Of a stretch of 64,000 nucleotides of DNA, positions 17,021-28,386 are shown in pieces (position 1 is the first letter of the stretch; each line of letters begins with the position of its first letter). Under the pieces are notes generated by a model. That model searched no databases. It had not been told where the DNA came from and was given only the letters and a program-made list of their open reading frames with translations. The stretch is from an uncultured Granulosicoccus sp. (GTDB lineage: Bacteria > Pseudomonadota > Gammaproteobacteria > Granulosicoccales > Granulosicoccaceae): contig CANLXI010000001.1 in assembly GCA_947495035.1 (NCBI GenBank), positions 496,001-560,000 on the forward strand, in the 5' to 3' direction. A program made the position numbers and the translations under genes.

Positions 17021-17395
17021 ATGGCGACGATCAATCAACTTGTCCGCAAGCCGCGTAAGCGCAAGGCGGAGAAATCCAATGTACCGGCTCTGCAAGCCTG
17101 CCCGCAGAAGCGTGGGGTTTGCACTCGTGTGTATACCACTACACCGAAGAAGCCGAACTCGGCGATGCGTAAGGTCGCCCGTGTACGCCTGACCAACGGT
17201 TACGAAGTCACTTCGTACATCGGTGGTGAAGGCCACAACCTTCAGGAACACTCTGTTGTGCTCATTCGTGGCGGTCGAGTCAAGGATTTGCCGGGTGTTC
17301 GATATCACACCGTTCGCGGCAGTCTTGATACCCAGGGTGTAGATTCACGCCGTCAGGGTCGTTCCAAGTACGGCGCCAAGCGTCCCAAGGGTTAA
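17021..17395 (+). CDS. rpsL: 30S ribosomal protein S12
   Basis: A 124-residue S12, the same length as E. coli. The decoding-centre loops [11 protein letters not shown] and [10 protein letters not shown] are intact, with Lys at the two positions where streptomycin-resistance changes usually occur. First gene of the str operon. The region before the ATG (AACGACAGCATTGT) has no good Shine-Dalgarno, unusual for such a highly expressed gene. Confidence 0.99.
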   Translation: MATINQLVRKPRKRKAEKSNVPALQACPQKRGVCTRVYTTTPKKPNSAMRKVARVRLTNGYEVTSYIGGEGHNLQEHSVVLIRGGRVKDLPGVRYHTVRGSLDTQGVDSRRQGRSKYGAKRPKG

Positions 17396-17872
<477 letters not shown>

Positions 17873-17917
17873 GCGGATCTGGTGTGAAGCTAATTTAGTC
17901 TGGACCCGAGTCTGTCT

Positions 17918-20005
17918 GTGGCACGCATCACGCCTATATCTCTGTATCGCAACGTCGGCATCATGGCTCACATCGATGCCGGCAAGACGACCACGACCGA
18001 ACGTATCCTGTTCTATACGGGTGTGTCTCACAAGATAGGTGAGGTGCACCACGGATCAGCCACCATGGACTGGATGGCGCAGGAACAGGAACGTGGAATC
18101 ACCATCACGTCTGCGGCGACAACCTGTTTCTGGAAGGGAATGGATGGTTCGCGCCAGCAGCACCGCATCAATATCATCGATACACCCGGCCACGTCGATT
18201 TCACCATTGAAGTCGAGCGTAGTCTGCGCGTGCTCGATGGGGCGGTGGCTGTGTTCGATTCCGTCGGTGGGGTGGAGCCTCAGTCGGAAACGGTCTGGCG
18301 TCAGGCGAACAAGTATTCGGTGCCCCGAGTCGCCTTTGTCAACAAGATGGATCGTGTTGGTGCGGATTTCGATCGGGTGCTGAAACAGATCAGGGAGCGT
18401 CTGGGTGCGAATCCGGTTGCCATTCAGATTCCCATCGGCGCTGAAGAAACCTTTGCCGGTGTCGTGGACCTGCTCGGCATGAAGTCCATTCTGTGGAACG
18501 AGGCGGATCAGGGGCTGACTTTCACCGTTGGTGACATTCCACCGGAGCTGCTGGAGAAGGCGCAGGCGGCCAGAGAGTTTCTGGTAGAGGCAGCCGCCGA
18601 GGCCGATGAAGCTCTGATGGACGAATACCTGGAATCCGGCGAATTGTCGGAATCCGATATTCGTCGAGGTCTGCGTCAGCGCACGCTGTCCAACGATGTC
18701 GTGCCGGTGCTGTGTGGCTCTGCCTTCAAGAACAAGGGTGTGCAGTCCTTGCTGGATGCCATCATCGATTTCATGCCGGCGCCCGACGATGTGGCTGCCG
18801 TGGAAGGTGTGTTGCCCGACGAGTCGATCGGTGAGCGACCCGCCAACGACGAAGCGCCATTCTCGGCGTTGGTGTTCAAGATCGCCAATGACAGTTATGT
18901 CGGCTCATTGGCGTTTCTGAGGGTGTATTCCGGGGTCGTGAAAACCGGGGACATGGTCTTCAATCCGCTGCGCGGCAAGAAGGAGCGCATTGGTCGCCTG
19001 TTGCAGATGCATGCCAACAACCGCGAAGAGATCAAGGAAGTGCGCGCTGGCGATATCGCCGCTGCGGTCGGTCTGAAGGAAGTAGGCACCGGTGACACCT
19101 TGTGCGAGCAGAAACATTCCATCGCCCTGGAGAGAATGGAGTTTCCCGAGCCGGTCATTGCAGTGGCTGTCGAGCCGAAGACACTGGCAGATCAGGAAAA
19201 GATGGCATCTGCTCTGGGGCGACTGGCGAAGGAAGACCCGTCGTTTCGTGTTCGAACCGATGACGATTCGGGGCAGACAATCATCAGTGGTATGGGTGAG
19301 CTGCATCTGGACATCATCGTTGATCGCATGAAACGCGAGTTCAATGTGGAGGCCAATGTCGGCAAGCCGCAGGTGTCCTATCGTGAAACGATTCGCCAAT
19401 CTGTCGAGGCGGAAGGCAAGTTCATTCGTCAGACAGGTGGAACAGGTCAGTATGGTCATGTGCTGTTGCGCATGGAGCCGCTGGAGCGTGGTGCCGGTTT
19501 CGAATTCGTCAGCGAAATCGTTGGCGGCAGCGTGCCGAAGGAGTATATTCCTGCGGTCCAGAAGGGAGTCGAGGATGCACTTGCCAACGGCGTGCTGGGT
19601 GGCTTTCCGATGGTTGACCTGAAGGTGACGCTGTATGATGGGTCCTATCATGATGTGGATTCGAACGAGATAGCCTTCAAGATTGCTGGCTCGATGGGAT
19701 TTCGTAATGGTGCCAACGAAGCCAGTCCGGCATTGCTGGAGCCGGTCATGAAGGTAGAAGTGGTGACTCCCGAGGAATACATGGGAGACGTCATGGGAGA
19801 TTTGAACCGACGTCGGGGTGTTGTCGTCGGTATGGACGAGCAACCGGGCGGCAAAGTCATCCGGGCTCAGGTACCATTGGCAGAAATGTTCGGTTATTCA
19901 ACCGACTTGCGCTCTGCCACGCAGGGCAGAGCAGTGTATTCAATGGAATTCGAGAGTTATGAAGTACCACCTCAGGCGGTGGTTGATGCAGTACTGCATC
20001 GTTAG
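17918..20005 (+). CDS. fusA: Elongation factor G
   Basis: A 695-residue translocase GTPase starting at GTG (17918). G motifs are clear: [13 protein letters not shown] (P-loop, about residues 17-29), DTPGHVDF (G3) and NKMDR (G4). The domain IV region ([12 protein letters not shown] and [12 protein letters not shown]) and the ending with [13 protein letters not shown] are normal for EF-G. Drives mRNA-tRNA translocation. Lies 45 bp after rpsG. Confidence 0.99.
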   Translation: MARITPISLYRNVGIMAHIDAGKTTTTERILFYTGVSHKIGEVHHGSATMDWMAQEQERGITITSAATTCFWKGMDGSRQQHRINIIDTPGHVDFTIEVERSLRVLDGAVAVFDSVGGVEPQSETVWRQANKYSVPRVAFVNKMDRVGADFDRVLKQIRERLGANPVAIQIPIGAEETFAGVVDLLGMKSILWNEADQGLTFTVGDIPPELLEKAQAAREFLVEAAAEADEALMDEYLESGELSESDIRRGLRQRTLSNDVVPVLCGSAFKNKGVQSLLDAIIDFMPAPDDVAAVEGVLPDESIGERPANDEAPFSALVFKIANDSYVGSLAFLRVYSGVVKTGDMVFNPLRGKKERIGRLLQMHANNREEIKEVRAGDIAAAVGLKEVGTGDTLCEQKHSIALERMEFPEPVIAVAVEPKTLADQEKMASALGRLAKEDPSFRVRTDDDSGQTIISGMGELHLDIIVDRMKREFNVEANVGKPQVSYRETIRQSVEAEGKFIRQTGGTGQYGHVLLRMEPLERGAGFEFVSEIVGGSVPKEYIPAVQKGVEDALANGVLGGFPMVDLKVTLYDGSYHDVDSNEIAFKIAGSMGFRNGANEASPALLEPVMKVEVVTPEEYMGDVMGDLNRRRGVVVGMDEQPGGKVIRAQVPLAEMFGYSTDLRSATQGRAVYSMEFESYEVPPQAVVDAVLHR

Positions 20006-20128
20006 CCTTACTAAATGTAGTCATTAATACTGTATCATCCGCAGCCCAGACCCGATTCAAGACCTGACGTCGGTCTGTGAAACCAGGGATCGCATGGGCG
20101 ATCAATCGAAAACGAGGCCAGAACTTAA

Positions 20129-21319
<1,191 letters not shown>

Positions 21320-21325
21320 TTCATT

Positions 21326-21640
21326 ATGGCAGCCAGTCAAACAATCCGTATTCGTCTCAAGGCTTTCGATCATCGTTTGATCGACCGTTCTGCGAAGGAA
21401 ATTCTTGAAACCGCCAAGCGTACCGGCGCCCGAGTTCTGGGTCCGATTCCTTTGCCAACCAAGAAAGAGCGCTTCACTATCCTGGTTTCTCCACACGTCA
21501 ACAAGGACGCGCGAGACCAGTACGAGCTGCGTACTCACAAGCGTCTGATGGATATCGTTGATCCAACAGAAAAGACGGTAGACGCCCTGATGAAGCTGGA
21601 CCTGGCCGCCGGTGTGGACGTTCAGATCAAGTTGAACTAA
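21326..21640 (+). CDS. rpsJ: 30S ribosomal protein S10
   Basis: A 104-residue S10 (NusE), a component of the 30S head and of NusB antitermination complexes. It has the [20 protein letters not shown] start and the [25 protein letters not shown] core. Normally it is the first gene of the S10 operon, directly before rplC. Here it ends the str operon, is followed by a terminator, and rplC lies 22.5 kb away. Confidence 0.99.
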   Translation: MAASQTIRIRLKAFDHRLIDRSAKEILETAKRTGARVLGPIPLPTKKERFTILVSPHVNKDARDQYELRTHKRLMDIVDPTEKTVDALMKLDLAAGVDVQIKLN

Positions 21641-21667
21641 TCAGTCGGTAGTAAGGTAGTACCTTCC

Positions 21668-21701
21668 GGAAAGGCTCGCTCAGGCGGGCCTTTCCTGTTT
21701 T
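21668..21701 (+). terminator. Intrinsic terminator after rpsJ
   Basis: A 12-bp stem (21668-21679 with 21684-21695, one G-T pair) closes a TCAG tetraloop and is followed by TGTTTTC. It ends str-rpsJ transcription before cobD. Confidence 0.85.
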
Positions 21702-21739
21702 CGTGGCTCCGGAATGATCTGATCAGGGAAAGCTGACCG

Positions 21740-22681
21740 ATGTTGATGCTGGCAGCATTGCTGCTCGAGTTGCTGCTGGGCTGGCCACGCTGGCTGTTTG
21801 CTCGTGTTCGTCACCCGGTCGTCTGGTTGGGGGCACTGATCAGCTTGCTGGAGCAACGCTTCAACAAGCCTTCAGCCAGCGATCGCCAACGCTACATTGC
21901 CGGCGCCCTGGGTTCGTTGCTGCTCATCGGGCTCAGTGCTGCAGTTGCCGGCTTGCTGGTTCGCCTGTTGCCGGACAATCCGTTCGGTTTTCTGCTGGAG
22001 GCCATGCTGGCTTCCAGTCTGCTGGCGGCAAGGAGTCTGTACCAGCATGTCGCGGCAGTATTGGCGCCCTTGCGTTGCCAGGATGTACCGGCAGCCCGGC
22101 AGGCCGTATCGATGATCGTTGGCCGGGATACACGAGAGCTGGAAGAATCCGGCATCTGCTCGGCAGCATTGGAGAGTCTGGCCGAGAATGCCTCGGATGG
22201 GGTCATTGCCCCGCTATTCTGGGGCGTTCTGTTGGGCTTGCCGGGAATGGCTGCCTACAAGGCCATCAACACCCTCGACTCGATGATCGGGCACAGGAGT
22301 GAGCAATACAAGGATTACGGCAGATTTGCGGCACGCCTGGACGACGTGGCCAATTTTCTGCCTGCCAGAGTCTGCGCGGCTCTTTTCTGGCTGGCCGCTG
22401 CCGGTCGCATTTCGTTTGCCGCCGTTGCCCGACAGGCCGATCACCACCGGTCACCCAACGCCGGCTGGCCGGAATCGGCCATGGCATTTGCGCTGGATGT
22501 GCGTCTGTCCGGTCCGCGTGTCTATCAACACACGATCAGTGACGAGCCGTGGTTGAATCCGACGGGTGCGGCACCTGGAGTGTCTGCGTTGCAGCAGGGG
22601 CTGCGACTGTATGCGACGGCGGTGATGCTGAGCGCGGCATTGCTGCTTGCCGCCCTGTTGGGGATGATGCTGCTGCGTTGA
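21740..22681 (+). CDS. cobD: Adenosylcobinamide-phosphate synthase CobD/CbiB
   Basis: A 313-residue integral membrane enzyme that attaches aminopropanol (phosphate) to adenosylcobyric acid, late in B12 synthesis. The diagnostic block SLAENASDGVIAPLFWG, then AAYKAINTLDSMIGHRSEQY and FGRFAARLDD-like YGRFAARLDDVANF, lies around residues 147-210. Several hydrophobic segments flank it. It starts 99 bp after rpsJ, immediately past the terminator, and precedes the cobalamin riboswitch, so it is transcribed separately from the downstream operon. Confidence 0.95.
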   Translation: MLMLAALLLELLLGWPRWLFARVRHPVVWLGALISLLEQRFNKPSASDRQRYIAGALGSLLLIGLSAAVAGLLVRLLPDNPFGFLLEAMLASSLLAARSLYQHVAAVLAPLRCQDVPAARQAVSMIVGRDTRELEESGICSAALESLAENASDGVIAPLFWGVLLGLPGMAAYKAINTLDSMIGHRSEQYKDYGRFAARLDDVANFLPARVCAALFWLAAAGRISFAAVARQADHHRSPNAGWPESAMAFALDVRLSGPRVYQHTISDEPWLNPTGAAPGVSALQQGLRLYATAVMLSAALLLAALLGMMLLR

Positions 22682-22814
22682 TGTTGCTTGCCATCATGCC
22701 GCAGTGACCGATGCGTCTGCGTATGGGTGTATCTCTGCATCGACCTGCGCTGCGCTGCTCTGCGTCGCTCGAGGCAATCGAACATTGACGTACCTGCACT
22801 GAAATGCAACCATA

Positions 22815-23020
22815 TCGGTGTTCGGGTTCTCTGGCGGAGTGTTCCTTGCCAGGGTGAAAAGGGAAGTCCGGTGACAATCGTTCGCGAGAATCGATTCATT
22901 CCGGCGCAGCCCCCGCTGCTGTAAGCCAGACGGTTACGTCTCATGCCACTGAGGTTCGCGATAGCGACTTGACTCGGGAAGGTGACGCAAACCGGAAGAT
23001 GGTAAGCCAGAAGACCTGCC
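22815..23020 (+). promoter_or_regulatory. Cobalamin (adenosylcobalamin-class) riboswitch
   Basis: The leader has the conserved features in order: GGGAA followed by GGTG (22861-22873), the B12-box-like core GCAGCCCCCGCTGCTGTAA (22906-22924), GCCACTG (22945-22951), then CGGGAAGGTGACG and GTAAGCCAGAAGACCTGCC ending near 23020. It lies about 195 bp upstream of the adenosyltransferase gene and should lower expression of the downstream corrinoid operon when cobalamin is plentiful. The upstream 22682-22814 should hold a promoter; TTGACG at about 22786 is a possible -35. Confidence 0.93.
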
Positions 23021-23215
23021 TGACACTGTGTTTCATCTGGTATCTGCTCCGGGGTGAGAGCATGACCGACGATCCGCTTCAGGCGTCGGGATGGTTGAAT
23101 GATCGATTCTGTTTCAGGCAGCAGCGTTCAACTCTCCAACAACGATATCTGAGCTCTTTGTCCGTCAGTTCGTTCTCTTCCCCATGCAGATCGTTTGCGT
23201 CAGCGGGAGTCGGGA

Positions 23216-23827
23216 ATGGAAGAGCAAGGCAAACAGAAGCATGCGGAACGCATGCAGCGGAAGAAAGCCGTTGTCGATGCCGGGATCGAAAAGGCACAGA
23301 TCGAGCGCGGTATCGTCATTCTGATCACCGGTAATGGCAAGGGCAAGACGACATCCGGGTTCGGCACTCTCTACCGTGCACTGGGACATGGACACCGCTG
23401 TGGAGTCGTGCAGTTCATCAAGGGCACGCAGTCAACCGGCGAGGTGATATTCCTGCAGCAGCGGCTGGGGCTGGACAGTGTGCAATACCACGCCATGGCC
23501 ACAGGCTTTACCTGGAACACACAGAACTGGGATGCGGACAAGGCCGCAGCCGATGAAGCCTGGGCGCATGCGGAGAGGATGCTGCAGGATGACAGCCTGA
23601 ACCTGGTACTGCTCGATGAACTGACGTACATGCTCAAGTACCGTTTTCTGGAAACGGACGCCGTCATCGCTGCCATTAAGGCGCGTCCGGCGCATCAGAC
23701 GGTAGTCGTGACCGGGCGTGCTGCCAAGCCCGAGCTGCATGATGTGGCGGATACGGTCAGCGAGATTGCCGACAGGAAACACGCCTTCAAGGCAGGGGTC
23801 AAGGCACAGGCCGGTATCGATTTCTGA
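23216..23827 (+). CDS. cobO: Cob(I)yrinic acid a,c-diamide adenosyltransferase (CobO/BtuR type)
   Basis: A 203-residue ATP:corrinoid adenosyltransferase. The P-loop GNGKGKTT is at residues 39-46, followed by the family features GHGHRCGVVQFIKG, DELTYML and TGRAAKPELHDVADTVSE. It forms the Co-C bond of adenosylcobalamin. The ATG at 23216 is chosen over an in-frame TTG 21 bp upstream because GGGAG sits about 7 nt before it. First gene behind the riboswitch. The region 23021-23215 has no credible gene. Confidence 0.95.
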   Translation: MEEQGKQKHAERMQRKKAVVDAGIEKAQIERGIVILITGNGKGKTTSGFGTLYRALGHGHRCGVVQFIKGTQSTGEVIFLQQRLGLDSVQYHAMATGFTWNTQNWDADKAAADEAWAHAERMLQDDSLNLVLLDELTYMLKYRFLETDAVIAAIKARPAHQTVVVTGRAAKPELHDVADTVSEIADRKHAFKAGVKAQAGIDF

Positions 23828-23870
23828 CGAGCCGACAGACGTGTCGGAAACAGAGGGAGCGGACCGGCCG

Positions 23871-24905
23871 ATGCCAGGCAGAGGCCTGTCGTTGAGGCAG
23901 GCTTCAGTCTATCTGCCTGTCCTTGCGCAGTCGGGTCGGGGGCGCAGTGGCGGCAATTCTTCCGGGTGCCCTGCTCATTGCCAGTTTGTTGCCGGAGTTG
24001 CATTGTTGTGCATCACTGCCTTTAGCTCGATGGTAGAGGCGGGGAACGATGCCGCTGAAGAGGATTCTTCAGCAGCTGTCCTCAACTCGAACCCGTCGCC
24101 TGCCACTTCCGGCCACGCATTACCGCGCGTCATGTCGACCAATCTGTGCGCCGACATGCTGCTGTTGGGCCTGGCCGATGAGTCACAGATCACGTCGGTG
24201 TCGCAACAGGCTCAGGATCCGAGGCGGTCGTCGTTTTCCGCTGCGGCCTTGCGCTATCCGGCAAACCGCGCCAGTGCCGAAGAAGTCATCATGCAACAGC
24301 CCGACGTGGTGCTGGCGTCACGGCGCTGGCAGGCACAACATCAGTCCGATCTGTTTGCCAGGTTCGGTATCCGCGTTGTGAATGTTCCGTATCCGAATGA
24401 CTGGCCGGGAATCTTCAGCAGTCTTCTGCAGGTGGGGGAGCTGATCGGCCGGCGTGATCGGGCCGAAGAGATATTGCGGCAGACAAGGGCAAGATTGCAG
24501 CGGATCCCGTCACCGCAGTCAGCTCTCAGCGTTCTGTACTTGCGTGGCAATGGCGGAACGGCAGCTGGCGGCACCTATATCGATGCGTTGCTGCAGGGGC
24601 TGAACGTCAGCAACAAGGCGGAAGACTATGGTCTGACGGGGTGGAGCCATGTGTCGCTGGAATCGATACTGCTGTCACCCCCTGATGCCTTTCTTGTCAG
24701 TCAGACGCGACATGATGTCGCACCGGGTGGTTCAGCCGTCACGCGCCACCCTCTGTTACGCCAACTGCTGGAGGATCGCCCGGTTCTCACCCTCAGCAGT
24801 CTGGATAGTGGTTGCAGCAACTGGGGGCAAGTGGACACCGTCGAGCAGCTTGCCGTGCGACTGGAGAGCCGTTCGCAGGCCGTTCCGGCTAGAGGCAGGC
24901 CATGA
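23871..24905 (+). CDS. Cobalamin/iron-siderophore-type periplasmic binding protein (BtuF-like)
   Basis: About 344 residues from the ATG at 23871; the start is uncertain because several in-frame starts exist. A hydrophobic segment (VAGVALLCITAFSSMVEA, about residues 40-57) acts as signal peptide or anchor. After it come RVMSTNLCADMLLLGLADES, PDVVLAS and the C-terminal substrate-binding lobe (ESILLSPPDAFLVSQ), typical of the helical-backbone binding proteins (BtuF/FhuD class). Its gene overlaps the FecCD permease start. Riboswitch control makes a corrinoid substrate likely; iron chelates are the alternative. Confidence 0.8.
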   Translation: MPGRGLSLRQASVYLPVLAQSGRGRSGGNSSGCPAHCQFVAGVALLCITAFSSMVEAGNDAAEEDSSAAVLNSNPSPATSGHALPRVMSTNLCADMLLLGLADESQITSVSQQAQDPRRSSFSAAALRYPANRASAEEVIMQQPDVVLASRRWQAQHQSDLFARFGIRVVNVPYPNDWPGIFSSLLQVGELIGRRDRAEEILRQTRARLQRIPSPQSALSVLYLRGNGGTAAGGTYIDALLQGLNVSNKAEDYGLTGWSHVSLESILLSPPDAFLVSQTRHDVAPGGSAVTRHPLLRQLLEDRPVLTLSSLDSGCSNWGQVDTVEQLAVRLESRSQAVPARGRP

Positions 24906-25945
24906 AGTTGCGCCAGGATCTGTGGCTCAATACCATCCTGCTGCTCAGTCTGGCTGGTCTGATGGTTCTGTCCCTGACTGTCGGTCCTCTGCAACTGTCG
25001 ACGCAGGAGGTGCTGGCAGCGCTGTTCCACGCGGACTCGGCCAGTTCCTTGCCGGAATCCCTGGCCGGCATCGACAGAGCGTCTCGCCTTCATCTGATCG
25101 TGACCGAAATTCGGCTACCGCGGGTTCTGCTGGCCATCATTGTCGGTGCATCCCTGGGTGTCTCGGGTGCTGCCTTGCAGGGTCTGCTGCGCAACCCTCT
25201 GGCTGAACCGGGTCTGCTTGGTGTCAGTGCCAGTGCCAGTCTGGGAGCGGTGCTGTGCCTGTATTTCGGTCTGGCCGGTATCAGCGCCTGGTTGCTGCCG
25301 CTGTCGGCGATGGCCTGTGCTGCCCTGTCGACACTGATACTGGCCCTGTTCGCCCGGCGGGCGGTCGGTAACCTGACCCTGATTCTGGCCGGTATCGGCC
25401 TGTCCTCACTGGCTGCGGCCCTGATCTCCCTGGCCATCAATCTGGCGCCGACTCCGGCTGATGTACAGGATATCGTGCTGTGGCTGATGGGCTCCATAGC
25501 CGATCGCAGCTTTGATGACATACGCCTGTGCCTGCCGTTCGTTCTGGCGGGTACCGGTCTGCTGTTCTCCTGCGGCAGGGAGCTGGATGCCTTGACGCTT
25601 GGCGAGGAGGAGGCGTGCAGTCTGGGCGTCAGCCCATCTCGGCTTCGCCTGAAGGTCATCATCGGGACAGCCTTGTGTGTGGGAGCCAGTGTTGCAGTTG
25701 CGGGTGCCATCGGATTCATTGGCCTGGTGGTTCCCCACATGTTGCGTCGCGCCACGGGCTATCATCCGGCTCGGCTGTTGCCGGCCAGCGCTCTGGGTGG
25801 TGCATTGCTGTTGCTGTCTGCCGATATTGTTCTGCGCCTGGTCAGTCAGGACTTCGAACTGATGCTCGGTGTGGTGACCGCACTGATCGGGGCACCCTTT
25901 TTCCTGTTGCTTGTCATGCGCAGCCAGACGGAGATGCTGCGATGA
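24902..25945 (+). CDS. btuC: FecCD-family ABC permease (BtuC-like)
   Basis: A 347-residue polytopic inner-membrane permease of the BtuC/FecCD family. Hallmarks are GASLGVSGAALQGLLRNPLAEPGLLGVSAS (written here as GASLGVSGAALQ and NPLAEPGLLGVS), LMGSIADRSF and GAIGFIGLVVPHMLR. It forms the translocation pathway with the BtuD-like ATPase. Translation is coupled at both ends by ATGA overlaps. The specificity call rests on riboswitch context. Confidence 0.88.
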   Translation: MKLRQDLWLNTILLLSLAGLMVLSLTVGPLQLSTQEVLAALFHADSASSLPESLAGIDRASRLHLIVTEIRLPRVLLAIIVGASLGVSGAALQGLLRNPLAEPGLLGVSASASLGAVLCLYFGLAGISAWLLPLSAMACAALSTLILALFARRAVGNLTLILAGIGLSSLAAALISLAINLAPTPADVQDIVLWLMGSIADRSFDDIRLCLPFVLAGTGLLFSCGRELDALTLGEEEACSLGVSPSRLRLKVIIGTALCVGASVAVAGAIGFIGLVVPHMLRRATGYHPARLLPASALGGALLLLSADIVLRLVSQDFELMLGVVTALIGAPFFLLLVMRSQTEMLR

Positions 25946-26820
25946 TTGATCTTGACCTGCAGAACATGACGGTGCAACGCAATGGGCGCTGTCTGGTGAA
26001 TGACGTCAGTCTGCTGATCCCCGGTGGCTCCCTGTGTGGATTGACAGGACCCAACGGTGCCGGCAAGAGCAGCCTGTTGCGAGCAGTGGCTCAGCTGCTG
26101 CCCCATACCGGGCATTGCCGGCTGGGGGCGCAGTGGCTGGAGCAGAGCTCTGCAGACTGGCGTGCCCGAAGCCTGGCCTATCTGGCGCAGACCGGAGAGC
26201 TTGCCTGGCCCATGGCTGTCAGGGACTTCGTCTCCCTGGGTCGCCTGCCGCATCGACGACGCGGTGTGTTGCTCAGGCGACAGGCGGTCGATGACAAGTC
26301 GGGTTCGAGTCAAGTTCGAACAGACACGGAGGCGGTTGCGCTGGCGCTGGACCAAACCGGTCTCACAGAGCTGGCCACACGACCGCTGAATCAGCTTTCC
26401 GGTGGCGAACTGGCACGAGTGCGGCTGGCACGTGCACTGGCAGTGGATGCCGATGTCTTGCTGGCGGATGAGCCCTGCGCTTCGCTTGATCCCCATCATC
26501 AGCTCAAGGTGATGGAGTTGTTGCACGCGCAGAGTCGTCGCGGGCGGGTCGTGCTGGTTGTATTGCACGACCTGACCCTGGCCAGCCGATTCTGCGATCA
26601 GTTGCTGCTGCTGCATGAAGGGGTCGAAGTGGCCAGTGGGGAGCCACGTCGCGTGCTGACCCCTGACAATCTGCAAAGCGTCTATCAGTTGCAGGCCATC
26701 CACGGCGAGTTTCGCAATCAGTCCTATATCGTGCCTTGGCAAAGCTCTCATGCGGCGCCGCATGCTCATTCCATGAACCAGTCAGGTTGCGGCCTGCAAG
26801 AAGAGGTTTCCGTTCGATGA
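25942..26820 (+). CDS. btuD: ABC transporter ATP-binding protein (BtuD-like)
   Basis: A 292-residue ATPase starting at 25942 within the btuC stop. Walker A GPNGAGKSS (about 36-44), signature [15 protein letters not shown], Walker B VLLADEPCASLD and the switch His in VLHDLT are intact. It has a basic insertion (RRRGVLLRRQAVDDKS) before the signature and a His-containing C-terminal tail (SSHAAPHAHSMNQ). Energises the BtuC/BtuF-like importer. Confidence 0.9.
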   Translation: MIDLDLQNMTVQRNGRCLVNDVSLLIPGGSLCGLTGPNGAGKSSLLRAVAQLLPHTGHCRLGAQWLEQSSADWRARSLAYLAQTGELAWPMAVRDFVSLGRLPHRRRGVLLRRQAVDDKSGSSQVRTDTEAVALALDQTGLTELATRPLNQLSGGELARVRLARALAVDADVLLADEPCASLDPHHQLKVMELLHAQSRRGRVVLVVLHDLTLASRFCDQLLLLHEGVEVASGEPRRVLTPDNLQSVYQLQAIHGEFRNQSYIVPWQSSHAAPHAHSMNQSGCGLQEEVSVR

Positions 26821-27260
26821 TAACCGTCGTTGTGTGTACGACCTGCGGGCAGCAGGAGGACAGTGTCGATGGCCTGCGTCCGGGTGAACACTTTGCCAAT
26901 CGCGTCGAAGAGGCATTGAAACAACATGCCCTTGCCGATGTCGGCGCACCGGTCGTGCAGTTGCAACGCACACGCTGCCTGATGTCATGCAAGCGCTCCT
27001 GTTCGGCAGCCCTGCACCAGAGTGGGAAATACAGCTACGTGTTCGGTGAGTTCAGTCCCGATGTCGACAGTGCCGAGGCCCTGCTGGATTTCACAGCCGG
27101 GTATCGGGTATCGGAAACGGGACAAGTGCCATTCAAGCAGTGGCCGCAGGGGATCAAGGGGCATTTCGTTGCACGTATACCACCCTTGCAGTTCTCCGAG
27201 GTGGCAGATCGCAGGGAATCATCAGACACCAATGACAACACCGAGGTATCCCATGGCTGA
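26817..27260 (+). CDS. DUF1636 metal-binding protein
   Basis: A 147-residue small protein starting MITVVVCTTCGQQED, with Cys at VCTTCG and a second cluster RTRCLMSCKRSCS, followed by YSYVFGEFSP. This matches the DUF1636 family, a thioredoxin-like fold with cysteines suited to an Fe-S cluster or metal. Members often sit beside cobW/cobN, but no biochemical role is established to my knowledge. Its start overlaps btuD by 4 nt and its end overlaps cobW by 8 nt. Confidence 0.8.
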   Translation: MITVVVCTTCGQQEDSVDGLRPGEHFANRVEEALKQHALADVGAPVVQLQRTRCLMSCKRSCSAALHQSGKYSYVFGEFSPDVDSAEALLDFTAGYRVSETGQVPFKQWPQGIKGHFVARIPPLQFSEVADRRESSDTNDNTEVSHG

Positions 27261-28386
27261 CGTACGGAAAATTCCTGCCACGATCGTTACCGGTTTTCTG
27301 GGCAGTGGCAAGACCACCCTTGTTCGCAACATGCTCGAATCGGCTGCGGGACTGCGAATTGCGGTGATCGTCAATGAATTCGGCGAACTCGGTATCGACG
27401 GCGACATTCTGGAGCGCTGCAGTCTGGGTTGCGAGGAGGACGTTGCAGGCATGGAGACTTCCGGCAACGTCTACGAGCTGGCCAATGGCTGCCTGTGCTG
27501 CACCGTGCAGGAGGAATTCTACCCGGTCATGCGCCAGTTGCTGGAACGCAGCGATCGGATAGATCATGTCGTGATCGAGACCTCCGGCCTGGCTCTGCCG
27601 AAGCCATTGGTACAGGCATTCAACTGGCCCGAGATACGCAATGCCTTTACCGTTGATGCGGTTGTGACCGTGGTCGACACACCGGCAACGGCTGCGGGTC
27701 AGTTCGCCAGCAATCCACAGGCGGTTCAGCAGCAACGCCTGGCCGATCCGAATCTGGATCATCAGTCGGCTCTGCACGAATTGTTCGAGGATCAGTTGCT
27801 GGCCGCCGATCTGGTGGTCCTCTCCAAGACGGATCTGGTGGGCGAGCCGCAATGCCGGCAGGTCGAGGAGGTGGTGAGGCAGGAGCTGCCGGCACAGGTC
27901 AAGATCATCCGAAGCGAACAAGGCAAGGTGTCCAACAGCCTGTTGCTGGGCCTGGGGAGTGCCAGTGAGGAGACGATCGATCAGCGCAGGGGTCATCACG
28001 AGCACGACGAGGGTCATGAGCATGACCATGATCACGATCAGTTCGATTCCATGGTCGTGACGCTGCCGGTAGTGGATCGCAGTCGTCTGATGGAGGTGCT
28101 GGACAGACTGGTAGAGGAGCACACCCTGTTCCGGATAAAGGGATTCGTGGCAATCGACGGCAAACCGATGAGACTGGTGGTGCAAGGCGTGGGACGGCGC
28201 TTCGACAGTTATTACGATCGTCGCTGGCGCGACGCTGAAACTCCCCATACCCAGCTGGTGCTGATCGGGCAGCAACTCGACGAGAAATTGTTGCAGGATG
28301 CCCTGATGACGGCCAGCGTTCAGGGCAGCGAAGTGTCTGCCGTGGTCAGTAGTGGTGGACATGCCGGACAGGCCGAGCTCATCTGA
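27253..28386 (+). CDS. cobW: CobW-type GTPase metallochaperone
   Basis: A 377-residue COG0523 G3E GTPase. It has GFLGSGKTT (P-loop, about residues 15-23), the metal-binding CXCC motif in NGCLCCTV, SKTDLV, and a His/Asp-rich linker (HHEHDEGHEHDHDHDQ) before the CobW C-terminal domain. In B12 loci it is thought to supply Co2+ to the CobN chelatase. The ATG at 27253 has GAGG 7 nt upstream; an ATG at 27232 is an alternative. It overlaps cobN by one base. Confidence 0.94.
   Translation: MADVRKIPATIVTGFLGSGKTTLVRNMLESAAGLRIAVIVNEFGELGIDGDILERCSLGCEEDVAGMETSGNVYELANGCLCCTVQEEFYPVMRQLLERSDRIDHVVIETSGLALPKPLVQAFNWPEIRNAFTVDAVVTVVDTPATAAGQFASNPQAVQQQRLADPNLDHQSALHELFEDQLLAADLVVLSKTDLVGEPQCRQVEEVVRQELPAQVKIIRSEQGKVSNSLLLGLGSASEETIDQRRGHHEHDEGHEHDHDHDQFDSMVVTLPVVDRSRLMEVLDRLVEEHTLFRIKGFVAIDGKPMRLVVQGVGRRFDSYYDRRWRDAETPHTQLVLIGQQLDEKLLQDALMTASVQGSEVSAVVSSGGHAGQAELI

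Noticed and set aside
18905-19843. 312-codon minus-strand frame opposite fusA
   Set aside because: Antisense shadow of EF-G, no ribosome site and no domain.
22969-23334. Small plus-strand ORF between the riboswitch and cobO
   Set aside because: It starts inside the riboswitch, overlaps the cobO start in another frame and has low-complexity content.
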